Shown here: piece after piece, positions 44,102 to 52,923 of the stretch
Layout of the letters: every line of letters starts with the position of its first letter
Position numbering within the stretch: the first letter of the stretch is position 1
Origin: SHAN690 sp023262195
GTDB lineage: Bacteria > Bacteroidota > Bacteroidia > Flavobacteriales_G > Salibacteraceae
Length of the DNA: 64,000 nucleotides
Assembly (NCBI GenBank): GCA_038142005.1
Contig: JAYQJE010000003.1
Coordinates: 1 to 64,000 of the forward strand
Direction of reading: 5' to 3'
Made by a program: the position numbers and the translations under genes
The notes under the pieces: generated by a model
Seen by the model: only the letters and a program-made list of their open reading frames with translations
What the model was told of the DNA's origin: nothing
The model's database searches: none

Positions 44102-44917
44102 ATGACATGGATCACTGAATCTGCATCGAACTACGATAAACTTGAAAACATGAGTTTTCAAGAACTTTTACTCAATATGAATCGAGAGGATAAAACCGTT
44201 CCTCTCGCCATTGAAAAAAACATCGAAGCCATTGAGCGATGTGCCGAAGCCGTGTTTAAAAAACTTGAAGCTGGTGGCCGATTGTTTTACATAGGTGCTG
44301 GCACCAGCGGTAGACTAGGAATTGTGGACGCAAGTGAATGCCCACCGACATATGGTGTTCCTCATGGTATGGTGATCGGGCTGATTGCAGGCGGAGATTC
44401 TGCCATTCGCAAAGCAGTCGAGTTTGCAGAAGACGACCCTACACAGGCTTGGAAGGATTTGACAGAGCACGATGTATCGGCAAAAGACATCGTAATTGGC
44501 ATTGCGGCATCGGGCACCACACCCTATGTAATTGGCGGCTTAAAAGAATGTCAGAAAAATGGCATTGCCACTGGGTGTATTACATGCAATCCAAATACCC
44601 CGATATCGGCCGTATCTGATTTTCCGATAGAAATTGTGGTAGGTCCAGAATTTGTTACGGGTAGCACTCGGATGAAAGCCGGTACGGCACAAAAGCTGAC
44701 GCTGAATATGATTACAACTTCGGTAATGGTGAAGCTGGGGCGTGTGAGAGGTAATCGAATGGTAGATATGCAACTGAGCAACGATAAATTGGTAGACCGC
44801 GGCACCAAAATGGTGATGAACGAGACCGGTCTAAGTTATGAACAAGCCCATCAGTTACTGGCTAGGGCTGGAAGTGTTCGAAAAGCCGTTGAAGAACATC
44901 AAAAATCAACCAAGTAG
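44102..44917 (+). CDS. murQ: N-acetylmuramic acid 6-phosphate etherase
   Basis: Cleaves the lactyl ether of N-acetylmuramic acid 6-phosphate to give GlcNAc-6-phosphate and lactate, in cytoplasmic recycling of cell-wall sugar. The 271-residue protein has the SIS fold: RLFYIGAGTSGRLGIVDASE, CPPTYGVPHGMVIGLIAGGD, the signature GIAASGTTPYVIGGL, GPEFVTGSTRMKAGTAQK and a C-terminal helical tail with GLSYEQAHQLLARAG. Full length and intact. It faces away from the eCIS operon. Confidence 0.96.
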   Translation: MTWITESASNYDKLENMSFQELLLNMNREDKTVPLAIEKNIEAIERCAEAVFKKLEAGGRLFYIGAGTSGRLGIVDASECPPTYGVPHGMVIGLIAGGDSAIRKAVEFAEDDPTQAWKDLTEHDVSAKDIVIGIAASGTTPYVIGGLKECQKNGIATGCITCNPNTPISAVSDFPIEIVVGPEFVTGSTRMKAGTAQKLTLNMITTSVMVKLGRVRGNRMVDMQLSNDKLVDRGTKMVMNETGLSYEQAHQLLARAGSVRKAVEEHQKSTK

Positions 44918-44950
44918 CGAACCACTTAGCTTGTAGCTTTGTTTAGTTGC

Positions 44951-45538
44951 ATGCACACGATTGAACCATATTGGAATTGGCGTAATCTTTACACCGCTGA
45001 AGAGGATGAACGAAGTCCTTTTTATGGCAGAGAGTATTCAGAGCTCTACTATACTGACGCGATCTATGATCACTACATACATCCACAATGGGACAATTTT
45101 GGCTCCAATACGCTTTTCTTGAAGATTCTCTTTGTGGATTATGATGATGGTTACGCCTTTATCGAGCTAATCGGAGAATGGAATGATACACTGTATAATG
45201 ACATCATGACTTTAAAGCGTGAAATTATTGATGAATTGATCACAGAAGGTGTTACCAAATTCGTTTTGCTTGGCGATAATGTGTTGAGTTTTCACAGCTC
45301 GGATGACAGCTACTACGAAGAATGGTCAGAGGACGTTGAAGACGGCTGGATTGCTGCGATTAATTTCAGAACACACGTCCTGAATGACTTCACATCTTCT
45401 GGCATAGATAACTACTTTGTGTTTGGAGGTGAACTCAATGACTTTACTTGGACGAGTTTCAGACCATTAGCTCTGTACCAAAAGATCGAACAGCTGATCG
45501 AACGAAGGTTTAATCCTGGAGTGCTTCTTAGCGATTAA
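44951..45538 (+). CDS. Acidic conserved hypothetical protein
   Basis: 195 residues from ATG 44951; an upstream TTG at 44939 is possible but less likely. Rich in Tyr, Trp, Asp and Glu: WNWRNLYTAEEDERSPFYGR, NTLFLKILFVDYDDGYAFIE, FVLLGDNVLSFHSSDDSYYE and NDFTWTSFRPLALYQKIEQL. No membrane segment or signal. I do not recognise a named family. It lies 33 bp after murQ and may be co-transcribed with it. The shared terminator lies just beyond. Confidence 0.6.
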   Translation: MHTIEPYWNWRNLYTAEEDERSPFYGREYSELYYTDAIYDHYIHPQWDNFGSNTLFLKILFVDYDDGYAFIELIGEWNDTLYNDIMTLKREIIDELITEGVTKFVLLGDNVLSFHSSDDSYYEEWSEDVEDGWIAAINFRTHVLNDFTSSGIDNYFVFGGELNDFTWTSFRPLALYQKIEQLIERRFNPGVLLSD

Positions 45539-45548
45539 AAACAAAAAA

Positions 45549-45570
45549 TCCCGATGCTTACACATCGGGA
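45549..45570. terminator. Bidirectional intrinsic terminator
   Basis: TCCCGATG pairs with CATCGGGA across a 6-base loop. On the minus strand it is followed by TTTTTTGT, a strong terminator for rpmB. On the plus strand the tail is only CTTTAC, so it probably works less well for the acidic protein gene ending at 45538. Confidence 0.88.
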
Positions 45571-45596
45571 CTTTACAATCAAATATCAATCACAAA

Positions 45597-45830
45597 CTAT
45601 GAGATATAACCCTTTGCTCTTGCTTCTTTCAAGCAAGCGCTAATTCCTTTTTTGTTGATGTTTCTGATGCCAGCACCGCTTACTCTCAACTCCACCCATC
45701 GGTCCTCTTCTGGGATGAAAAATCTCTTTTTCTGAAGGTTAACGTTAAATCTACGCTTCGACTTACGGTTTGAGTGAGACACGTTATTTCCTGTTAACGC
45801 CTGCTTTCCTGTGATTTGACATGTTCTCAT
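45597..45830 (-). CDS. rpmB: 50S ribosomal protein L28
   Basis: 77 residues beginning MRTCQITGKQALTGNNVSHS, then KSKRRFNVNLQKKRFFIPEE and ending KKGISACLKEARAKGYIS, the typical Bacteroidota L28. A zinc ribbon is not evident. Transcription probably starts at its own promoter, with a -7 element at 45865-45872, and ends at the hairpin 45549-45570. In Bacteroidota rpmB is often next to rpmG, but here it stands alone after cinA. Confidence 0.96.
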   Translation of the reverse strand: MRTCQITGKQALTGNNVSHSNRKSKRRFNVNLQKKRFFIPEEDRWVELRVSGAGIRNINKKGISACLKEARAKGYIS

Positions 45831-45864
45831 TTCATCTAGTTTTTAACCCTTCAAAATTGGGCTG

Positions 45865-45872
45865 CGAATATA
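45865..45872 (-). promoter_or_regulatory. Probable rpmB promoter -7 element
   Basis: TATATTCG on the minus strand, 35 bp before the L28 ATG, is one base off the TAnnTTTG element of Bacteroidota housekeeping promoters. No TTTG is present at the -33 position, so support is moderate. Confidence 0.4.
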
Positions 45873-45880
45873 GTGGATTC

Positions 45881-47161
45881 TTATTTTAAATACAGCGAAT
45901 CAATCAGAGAAATTTTCTGGATCGCAATGATTTCTTTTCTAAGCAGTTGCAGTGCCTGCAAAGCGGTTTTTCGAATGTTACCTTCGCGTGTTTCACCCAT
46001 CTGAAATCTGAGTGCAAAGGTTTTTTCAGGAGTAGAAACTCCAATCCAAACCGTTCCCACCGGTTTTGTTTTGGTGCCACCGCCAGGTCCTGCTATTCCT
46101 GTAGAACTGATACCAAAGTCACAATCATAGAGTTTTCTCACACCTGCGGCCATTTGCATGGCCACCTGCTCACTCACAGCGCCTTGCTCTATAATGTCTG
46201 CTTTATTTACACCCAAAACTTTCGATTTGGCATCATATGAATATGTAACCGCTGTGCCCATGAAATATGCACTACTGCCTGGTACAGAAGTGACCAGATG
46301 AGAAATATAACCACCTGTGCAGCTTTCAGCTATCCCTAAAGTATAGCCAAATTTGGTGAGCAATCGGCCAACCACTACCTCAAGCGTTTCTTTACCAAAA
46401 CCAAACGTATAATCTTGGATCAATGGCAAAAGACGCTCAATATTCCGTTCGACCACCAAGGTATTGTCTTCAATATGGTCATCGTATTTTGTTAATCTCA
46501 GCCTTACAGCACCAGGAGAAGGCAAATAGGCCAATTTAATGTTCTCTTTCGCCAAGTTTTCTTCCCAATCGGCAATGATTTCCATGAGCGAACTCTCCCC
46601 TATCCCTTGTGTCAATATGGTTCGATGAACAATATGATCAAGTTTGAACTTCTCTTTGATTTTGGGAATAGCCCTTTCTGAAAAGATGTGTTTCATTTCG
46701 AATGGAACACCTGGCATGCTCACATACACCGCTCCACCCTTGTCAAACCACATACCAGGTGCAGTTCCTAAACCATTTGGAAGCGCAATACAGTTGCTTG
46801 GAACCTGAGCTTGTAAGCGATTCACTTCAGGCATCTTCACACCGCGCATTAAAAAGTGTTCCTTGACCCGCCTTAGCACATCCTCATCCTCGCGCCAATC
46901 ACTTTCGAACCATTCTACAAAAGCATACTTGGTAATATCATCCTTGGTAGGACCCAATCCACCGGTAAACAGAACTAACTCTACATCACTAGGTACTGTG
47001 TTCAGAGCCTCAAAAATCGCCTCTCGCGTATCGGCAATGCTCTTTACCGAATCAACAGATATGCCCAAAGTATTGAGCTCAGAAGCTAACCATGCAGAAT
47101 TCGTATCTACGATCTGTCCAATTAAAATTTCATCTCCGATGGTTACAATCTGCGCTTTCAT
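45881..47161 (-). CDS. cinA: CinA-family protein (nicotinamide-nucleotide amidase / molybdopterin-binding domain)
   Basis: Start at MKAQIVTIGDEILIGQIVDT; the upstream frame lacks homology. Residues 1-170 are the MoCF-like domain (FTGGLGPTKDDITKYAFVEW, PNGLGTAPGMWF, SMPGVPFEMKHI). The C-terminal part is the NMN deamidase domain (LGIAESCTGGYISHLVTSVP, AVSEQVAMQMAAGVRKLYDC, GISSTGIAGPGGGTKTKPVG). Members remove ammonia from nicotinamide mononucleotide or act in ADP-ribose hydrolysis. 426 residues, intact. Divergent from the nucleoside phosphorylase. Confidence 0.94.
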   Translation of the reverse strand: MKAQIVTIGDEILIGQIVDTNSAWLASELNTLGISVDSVKSIADTREAIFEALNTVPSDVELVLFTGGLGPTKDDITKYAFVEWFESDWREDEDVLRRVKEHFLMRGVKMPEVNRLQAQVPSNCIALPNGLGTAPGMWFDKGGAVYVSMPGVPFEMKHIFSERAIPKIKEKFKLDHIVHRTILTQGIGESSLMEIIADWEENLAKENIKLAYLPSPGAVRLRLTKYDDHIEDNTLVVERNIERLLPLIQDYTFGFGKETLEVVVGRLLTKFGYTLGIAESCTGGYISHLVTSVPGSSAYFMGTAVTYSYDAKSKVLGVNKADIIEQGAVSEQVAMQMAAGVRKLYDCDFGISSTGIAGPGGGTKTKPVGTVWIGVSTPEKTFALRFQMGETREGNIRKTALQALQLLRKEIIAIQKISLIDSLYLK

Positions 47162-47212
47162 CGCAAGCGAAACTATCAATTTGATGTAGGTTTGGTGATC
47201 AATTTTTTCAAC

Positions 47213-48088
47213 ATGAACCAAGCCGAAACCGAGCTCATTCTAAATCCAGATGGAAGTGTCTATCATCTTCACCTAAAGGATGAGCATATCGCAGACAACG
47301 TGATACTTGTGGGCGACCCAGGTCGGGTTGAATTGATTAGCTCCTTTTTCGATTCCATCGATTGTAAAATTTCAAATCGTGAGTTTACCACCCATACTGG
47401 GAGCTATAAAGGCAAAAGGGTCTCCGCAATCAGCACTGGTATCGGAACCGACAATATTGATATTGTCGTAAACGAATTGGATGCGGCTATAAATATTGAC
47501 GCAGAAACCAAACAACCCAAGGAGCAACTACGCAAACTAAATCTGATTCGCTTGGGCACTTGCGGTGCATTGCAGGAAGACTTAATGGTTGACTCCTTTC
47601 TGATTACTGAGTGCAGTCTGGGGATAGACGGAGTAAGACATTTTTACAACCTTGAAAGCAGTCCATTTGAGAAAGCCATAGAAACTGCTTTTATTTCTCA
47701 ATGCAATTGGAAACTACCGCTAAATAGACCATACGCAACGATGGCGAGCCCAGCATTGCTAAAACAATTTGACGGACTCGGTAAAAAAGGAATTACTGTT
47801 GCTGCCAATGGATTTTTTGGACCTCAAGGCCGCTTCCTACGAATTCCGTTGCGAAATGATGATACTAATGCTCAGTTAACAGGATTTCGATTTAAAAATC
47901 TACGTATTGTAAACTATGAAATGGAAAGCTCTGCGCTCTATGCCTTGGGACAGGCGCTTGGACATAATACCATTTGCATCTGTGTAATCATTGGAAATAG
48001 ACTTGCGGGAAAGTTTAGCAAGAATTATCACCCAGCGGTAGAGAAATTAGTGAAAGCTACCCTGGATAAATGCAGCGATATCGACTAA
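47213..48088 (+). CDS. Nucleoside phosphorylase (uridine phosphorylase-like)
   Basis: 291 residues from ATG 47213. The NP-I family landmarks are NVILVGDPGRVELISSFF, NREFTTHTGSYKGKRVSAIS, ISTGIGTDNIDIVVNELDAA, LIRLGTCGALQEDLMVDSFL and the nucleoside/ribose region IVNYEMESSALYALGQALGH. It splits a nucleoside with phosphate into free base and ribose-1-phosphate, a cytoplasmic salvage step. The substrate is not fixed by eye; uridine or a purine is possible. TAGGTTTG at 47187-47194 may be its -7 element. Confidence 0.88.
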   Translation: MNQAETELILNPDGSVYHLHLKDEHIADNVILVGDPGRVELISSFFDSIDCKISNREFTTHTGSYKGKRVSAISTGIGTDNIDIVVNELDAAINIDAETKQPKEQLRKLNLIRLGTCGALQEDLMVDSFLITECSLGIDGVRHFYNLESSPFEKAIETAFISQCNWKLPLNRPYATMASPALLKQFDGLGKKGITVAANGFFGPQGRFLRIPLRNDDTNAQLTGFRFKNLRIVNYEMESSALYALGQALGHNTICICVIIGNRLAGKFSKNYHPAVEKLVKATLDKCSDID

Positions 48089-48164
48089 TTCTATAATTAA
48101 CAACTCAACGCTAATAAGCCTACAATCTGCAAATTTTGCCGGGATTTAATCCCCGTAGTTTTGA

Positions 48165-49058
48165 AATATCAAGAAAGAACGTCCTGATATTAATTCATTA
48201 TTGCAGCTTCTAGACGATCCTGATGAAGGAGTTTTTGAGCATGTAAGGCTGCAAATTTTGGCCATTGGCGAGACCATTATTCCCAACTTGGAATCAGCAT
48301 GGGAAACCAGCATTTTCGGAGTCGTCTTCCAGAATCGTATTGAGCAACTCATCCATGACATACAATTTGAAGCATTACTTAAGCACCTTGGTGCTTGGCG
48401 TGATGCTGGTGCCGCCAGTCTGCTTGATGGCGCTATCCTGATTAGTCGATACCAATATCCTGATTTTGATGAGGAGCTTATGTTGAAGCAACTCGAACAG
48501 ATACAACAAGATATTTGGATTGAGCTAAATGCAAACCTTACCGCATTCGAGCAAGTAAAAGTGATCAATCACATTCTTTTTGAAGTGTATGGATTCACTG
48601 GTAATACTCAGAACTATCACGCCCCAAAAAATTCTTTCTTAAATGTGGTTTTAGAATCCAAAAAAGGGAATCCACTGAGTTTGAGTCTGATTTACTCCAT
48701 CATCGCACAAAACTTAGACCTTCCGATATACGGCATTAATCTTCCCAGACACTTTGTGCTGGGATACTTGGATCGATTTAGTTTATACAAGACAAACAAC
48801 ATTTACACGTCCGATGTGTTGTTCTACATTAATCCGTTTAGCAAAGGCACAGTATTTAGTGCGGCAGAGATTGACGATTTTTTAGTTCAGCTCAAAATCG
48901 ACAAAAAGCCAGACTATTATCAGCCATGTAAAAACGAAGCCATTTTGAATAGAGCTTTACAAAATTTGAAACTCAGTTACTCTAAATTAGGGGATGAAGA
49001 AAAGGTCAATGAGATCAATAGGATGATTCAAGTGCTGAATAATGCCGAATTATTCTGA
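48165..49058 (+). CDS. SirB1/transglutaminase-like family protein, start uncertain
   Basis: About 290 residues of the TransglutCore2 (SirB1 N-terminal) family: LLQLLDDPDEGVFEHVRLQI, GAASLLDGAILISRYQYPDF, then GFTGNTQNYHAPKNSFLNVV, LESKKGNPLSLSLIYSIIAQ, LPIYGINLPRHFVLGYL and a TPR-like tail RALQNLKLSYSKLGDEEKVN. The NPLSL and GxNLPRHF motifs are typical. The conserved N-terminus extends upstream of TTG 48201 to about 48165 (KKERPDINSL) with no ATG in frame, so either TTG is used or an indel has hidden the ATG. Function unknown. Confidence 0.8.
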   Translation, partial: NIKKERPDINSLLQLLDDPDEGVFEHVRLQILAIGETIIPNLESAWETSIFGVVFQNRIEQLIHDIQFEALLKHLGAWRDAGAASLLDGAILISRYQYPDFDEELMLKQLEQIQQDIWIELNANLTAFEQVKVINHILFEVYGFTGNTQNYHAPKNSFLNVVLESKKGNPLSLSLIYSIIAQNLDLPIYGINLPRHFVLGYLDRFSLYKTNNIYTSDVLFYINPFSKGTVFSAAEIDDFLVQLKIDKKPDYYQPCKNEAILNRALQNLKLSYSKLGDEEKVNEINRMIQVLNNAELF

Positions 49059-49113
49059 CTGTGATTCGTGACCATTATCATCTCTAGACTAAAAAACATA
49101 AAATCTCATAGCG

Positions 49114-49121
49114 TATCTTTG
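49114..49121 (+). promoter_or_regulatory. Probable promoter -7 element for the desaturase gene
   Basis: TATCTTTG matches TAnnTTTG exactly, about 60 bp before the desaturase ATG. The -33 position holds an A-rich stretch and no TTTG. Confidence 0.5.
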
Positions 49122-49182
49122 CATCAGCATAATGGTTTGATGCCACCCAAATTCCTGAGCATCAATAACTTGCATTAATTAT

Positions 49183-49935
49183 ATGGAAATTCTCATCTTC
49201 TTTTTCGCCCACTGGTATCTTTCTTTATTTACCCAGACATTCTTTCATCACCGATATGCGGCACACCAAATGTTTACCATGAGTAAAGGTTGGGAGCGCT
49301 TCTTTCAGGTCCTATCCTTGATCTTTCAAGGTTCAAGCTATCTCAGTGCATATACCTATGGTATTTTACACAGAAAACATCACGCCTATGCTGATACGGA
49401 ATTAGATCCGCATTCGCCCAAGTATGATAAAAATCTGTTTGCCATGATGTGGCGAACAAAGACCATATATTCTGATATTTTCTACGGAAGAATTCCCATT
49501 GAGGATAAGTGGAAAAAAGATTTACCTGAGTGGGCTGCATTCGAAAAATTTGCAGATAGCTGGCCAGTGCGAATTGGTTGGGGCCTCTTTTACATTTGGT
49601 TCTATGTGATGTTTGCCGAATATTGGTGGATGTACCTGTTGCTTCCTATCCATTTCGTTATGGGTCCTGCACACGGAGCAATCATTAACTGGTTTGCCCA
49701 CAGAGTGGGATATACAAACTTTAAAGTAGAAGACACTTCCAAGAATTTAATGCCTGTGGACATTTTGATGCTCGGAGAAGGATATCATAATAACCACCAC
49801 AAATTTGGAGGTCGTCCAAACTTTGGAGTTCGCTGGCATGAAATTGATCCGATTTATGTCGTGATTAAAGCGTTCAATGCCTTAGGCATTATCCAATTGA
49901 AGGCGCAGCCAGTTAAGATTCGTCCTGAGAAATAA
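49183..49935 (+). CDS. Acyl-CoA desaturase (fatty acid desaturase)
   Basis: A 250-residue integral membrane di-iron enzyme that puts a cis double bond into a fatty acyl chain, tuning membrane fluidity. The three histidine boxes are FHHRYAAHQ, HRKHHAYADTELDPHSP and GEGYHNNHHKFGGRPNFGVR. Membrane helices lie near residues 1-25, 120-150 and 155-175 (GWGLFYIWFYVMFAEYWWMY). Intact. Its 3' end overlaps the convergent cytochrome c gene by 23 bp. Confidence 0.93.
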   Translation: MEILIFFFAHWYLSLFTQTFFHHRYAAHQMFTMSKGWERFFQVLSLIFQGSSYLSAYTYGILHRKHHAYADTELDPHSPKYDKNLFAMMWRTKTIYSDIFYGRIPIEDKWKKDLPEWAAFEKFADSWPVRIGWGLFYIWFYVMFAEYWWMYLLLPIHFVMGPAHGAIINWFAHRVGYTNFKVEDTSKNLMPVDILMLGEGYHNNHHKFGGRPNFGVRWHEIDPIYVVIKAFNALGIIQLKAQPVKIRPEK

Positions 49936-50341
49936 GGCATTGGCCTAGTTGCTGCTTTACTTCCTTGAAGCTGTATGAGTCGTCCTGACCATTAAGTTCA
50001 ACCAGGATATAGTAAACTAAATTGCTAATCTCATTTTGAGTAAGCTGAGGGTACCCTGACATGGCAGCATTATACGTGACTCCATTCACTGTGACTGGAC
50101 CCGATACGCCATTTTTAATGAGACAAGCTAACGACTCCTTGTTGGCTAGCACATAGTCAGATTTAGCTACTGGAGGATATAACTCGCCCAACCCCTGTCC
50201 GTTTTCCATGTGACAGCTTGAACAATGTTGGTTATACAACGCTCGTCCTTGGTTCTTGGGCTTATAGTTGCACGACTCAAAACATACTGTCATGGTAGCA
50301 ATAGAGGCGAGCGCAAGTGATATGCGTTTATTCTTGTTCAT
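49913..50341 (-). CDS. Lipoprotein cytochrome c
   Basis: 142 residues with a signal ending at a lipobox-like Cys (TMTVCFESCNYK). It has one haem site (YNQHCSSCHMENGQGLGELY) and a distal Met in AAMSGYPQLTQNEISNLVYY. A small periplasmic class I cytochrome c. Its start overlaps the SCO gene end by 14 bp. The SCO-cytochrome pairing suggests work with a terminal oxidase or another copper/haem enzyme. Confidence 0.9.
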   Translation of the reverse strand: MNKNKRISLALASIATMTVCFESCNYKPKNQGRALYNQHCSSCHMENGQGLGELYPPVAKSDYVLANKESLACLIKNGVSGPVTVNGVTYNAAMSGYPQLTQNEISNLVYYILVELNGQDDSYSFKEVKQQLGQCLISQDES

Positions 50342-50977
50342 TTAAGAATTGGATATCATCCATTAATTGATCTACTTCCTGCGGATCGGTTCCGTCATAG
50401 ATGCCACGAATCTGTCTTTTCGTGTCGACCAGAAGAAAAGCACCGCTGTGCGCAAATCCTCCGGGGGCATCGGGGTCTTCTTGTGCTGCAATTACATAGT
50501 GTTTTGCCATGCTGTAGATGCTATCTCTATTGCCCGTCATTAAATGACACTTTTCTGTTTGCACGCCCAATTTTTCAGCAAACGTTTTTAACCGCTGTAC
50601 AGAGTCACGCACCGGATCAATGCTGTGAGAAAGCAAAACCACCTTATCCTCATCAAGATATCGGTCATGAATACGGAGCATTTGTTGCTTCATTTTTGGA
50701 CAGATGGTCGGGCAGCTTGTGAAGAAGAAGTCAGTTACGTATAGCTTTCCTCGACCGTATTTTCAGTAATTACATTGCTGTCTTGATCCCAAAATTTGAA
50801 GCCCCTTATGGCTCCAAAAGTGGTGTCTGCAATGAGTGCTCCATCAACTACAGTGTTTTTAATAATGGTGGGGCCGAGAATGGGAAGTTGTTTTGTTTCT
50901 GATTCGCACGCGGTGATAATACTGACCGCTAACACTATGCTAAGGCCTATTCGCCAAGATTTGTTTACCATTTTCAA
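50328..50977 (-). CDS. SCO1/SenC-family copper chaperone (one frameshift)
   Basis: Thioredoxin-fold protein thought to deliver copper to cytochrome oxidase. Lipoprotein signal ISIVLAVSIITACES. A missing G near 50755 breaks TVEGKLYVTDFFFTSCPTIC. After that, PKMKQQMLRIHDRYLDEDKV, VLLSHSIDPVRDSVQRLKTF and GGFAHSGAFLLVDTKRQIRG follow. The copper ligands are CPTIC and the later H in FAHSG. About 216 residues. It overlaps the preceding lipoprotein gene by 38 bp. Confidence 0.9.
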
Positions 50978-51370
50978 TGCTTAATTTCATCAAACTATTC
51001 ACCGCTGTTATGCGTTCCTTCTCACTTTTATAGTAACTCAATGCCGAGTCAATGGATTGGCTTTGGTCTAGGTCTGGCTCATAATTACTCATCCAATCAC
51101 CCATGGCATCATAGGCAGAGTCCAGCAAAGTGGCTGACTCGTTGACTTGAGTTTTCAATTGGGCAATGGAATCGATGGAATCAGCCTCTGCTAAGGCTGT
51201 ACTCCATTTTTAAGTTCTCCGCTCATTGACGCAATGTCTTGCCACTGTGGCATTACTTCATCATGGATTTCGATGCATTCTTTTTTGAGTGCAGCCACTT
51301 TTTCAGCTTCGGGATTGCTGCATCCGAAGATGAATACGGCAATAAGCGTTGTGAGAATAACTCTATTCAT
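50940..51370 (-). CDS. Small lipoprotein, unknown function (one frameshift)
   Basis: From ATG 51370: MNRVILTTLIAVFIFGCSNP (lipobox Cys 17), then helical KVAALKKECIEIHDEVMPQW. A break in A5 near 51210 joins KKWSTALAEADSIDSIAQLK, TQVNESATLLDSAYDAMGDW and YKSEKERITAVNSLMKLS. About 144 residues, mostly helix. Its ATG overlaps the M20 peptidase stop, and SCO and cytochrome c follow. Confidence 0.65.
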
Positions 51371-52543
51371 ATTTCAAACTTTCGAGCGCAATGTGCGCCA
51401 TTAAACCTGCTCCTATCTCAAGGCAACGCTCATCCACATCAAAGGTGGATGTGTGCAACCCTTTAATCTCATCATTTACACTGCTCCGTGTACCTAATCG
51501 ATAAAACGCACCCGGCACCTCCTGAGTGTAAAAAGCAAAATCTTCTGCGGTCATTCGCATATCCAAATCAACCACATTGTCGGCTCCCAGAAAATCAATT
51601 GCGGCATTTTTCGCCACACGTGTGCATTGGTCATCGTTATCAACAAAAGGATAACCCACCCGAATATCTACTTCACATTGTCCTCCTGCAGCTTCTGCCG
51701 TTTTCTGAGCAAAATCAGCGATGAGCTTATGTGCTTTAAACCTCCATTCTTCATCAAATGTTCGGAAGGTTCCTGCGACTTCTACCTTATCAGGAATTAC
51801 GTTGGTAGCACCATTGGCAGCTACCTTTCCAAAAGAAAGCACGGAGGGTGTTTTTGGGTTGGAACGTCTGCTCACTATCTGCTGTAAACCAGTTAAAAGT
51901 TGTGCTGTTATCAATACAGGATCTACCAACCTTTCGGGTAACGCGGCATGGCCACCTTTACCTTTGACTGTCAGGTAAACTTCATCAGCCGAAGCCATAT
52001 AGGGGCCAGATCTGAATCCAACCTTGCCCACCAACATTTCAGGAAAAACATGTTGCCCAAAGATTGCTTTGGGTTCTGGATTTTTAAGCACACCTTTTTT
52101 GATCATTAGAGAAGCGCCTCCAGGCAATGTCTCTTCACCCAACTGAAATATAAACTTCACAGAACCATTGAACTGCTCTCGAATACTGTTGATAATCATT
52201 AGCGCACCAAGCAGACATGTGGTATGCACATCGTGCCCACATGCGTGCATCACACCAATATTTTTAGAGGCATAATCAACGTCATTAGTTTCCGTGATGG
52301 GTAAGGCGTCAATATCTCCTCTCAGTGCCACGCATTTACCTGGTTCCTTACCATGAATCATGGCAACAACACCTGTTTTGGCCATGACAGAATACTCTAC
52401 TCAAGCTCATCTAACTGGGATTGTATGTATTTGCTTGTATTGTGCTCAGCAAAAGATAGTTCTGGGTGCTGATGCAGGTGTCTTCTAATTTGAATCAGAT
52501 CGGGCTGTAAACCTTTCGCCAATTTTTTTATCTCTTCAATCAA
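51363..52543 (-). CDS. M20-family amidohydrolase / metallopeptidase (one frameshift)
   Basis: About 394 residues. Start is probably TTG 52543, overlapping the TauE stop: LIEEIKKLAKGLQPDLIQIR, RHLHQHPELSFAEHNTSKYI. A missing G near 52395 joins QLDELGVEYSVMAKTGVVAM. Metal and catalytic motifs are VALRGDIDALPI, GVMHACGHDVHTTCLLGA, IFQLGEETLPGGASLMIKKG, and a dimerisation domain with KGKGGHAALPERLVDPVLIT. M20D enzymes hydrolyse N-acyl amino acids or peptide conjugates. The substrate is not predictable here. Confidence 0.9.
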
Positions 52544-52923
52544 ACCGGGTTTGCTTTAGAGAAGAATATTAATCTCAAAGCCATGACAAGCATCAACACG
52601 CCAAATATTCGCTTGAGCATGAGCTCGTTGAGGCCCAAACTCAACTTTGAGCCAAAGTAACCACCGGCAATGAATGTAAGCGCAATGATCAAAGCATATT
52701 TCACATCGAGTTGACCTTGCTTGTAGTAATTAAATGCAGCCACTGCCGCCACAGGAATAACCAATACACCAAGGCTTGTGCCCTGCGCAGCATGTTGAGA
52801 CATACCTAAAAAGAATACCATGGCAGGAACCATAATGAGACCTCCACCAATGCCAAACATTCCGCTAAAGGCACCAGCGGCAAAACCAATACAAATTAGA
52901 ATAATGATGTCAGAGATATTCAT
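52540..52923 (-). CDS. Small TauE/SafE-family membrane transporter
   Basis: 127 residues, four hydrophobic segments: IILICIGFAAGAFSGMFGIG, GLIMVPAMVFFLGMSQHAAQ, LGVLVIPVAAVAAFNYYKQG and YALIIALTFIAGGYFGSKLS. The GMFGIGGGLIMVP signature is TauE/SafE. It is half the usual length, so it probably works as a homodimer. Family members move sulfur-containing organic anions. The ATG follows the PD40 gene stop directly (TAAATG). Confidence 0.85.
   Translation of the reverse strand: MNISDIIILICIGFAAGAFSGMFGIGGGLIMVPAMVFFLGMSQHAAQGTSLGVLVIPVAAVAAFNYYKQGQLDVKYALIIALTFIAGGYFGSKLSLGLNELMLKRIFGVLMLVMALRLIFFSKANPV

Noticed and set aside
44540..44808. Minus-strand frames across murQ
   Set aside because: They are antisense shadows of an intact, well-conserved gene.
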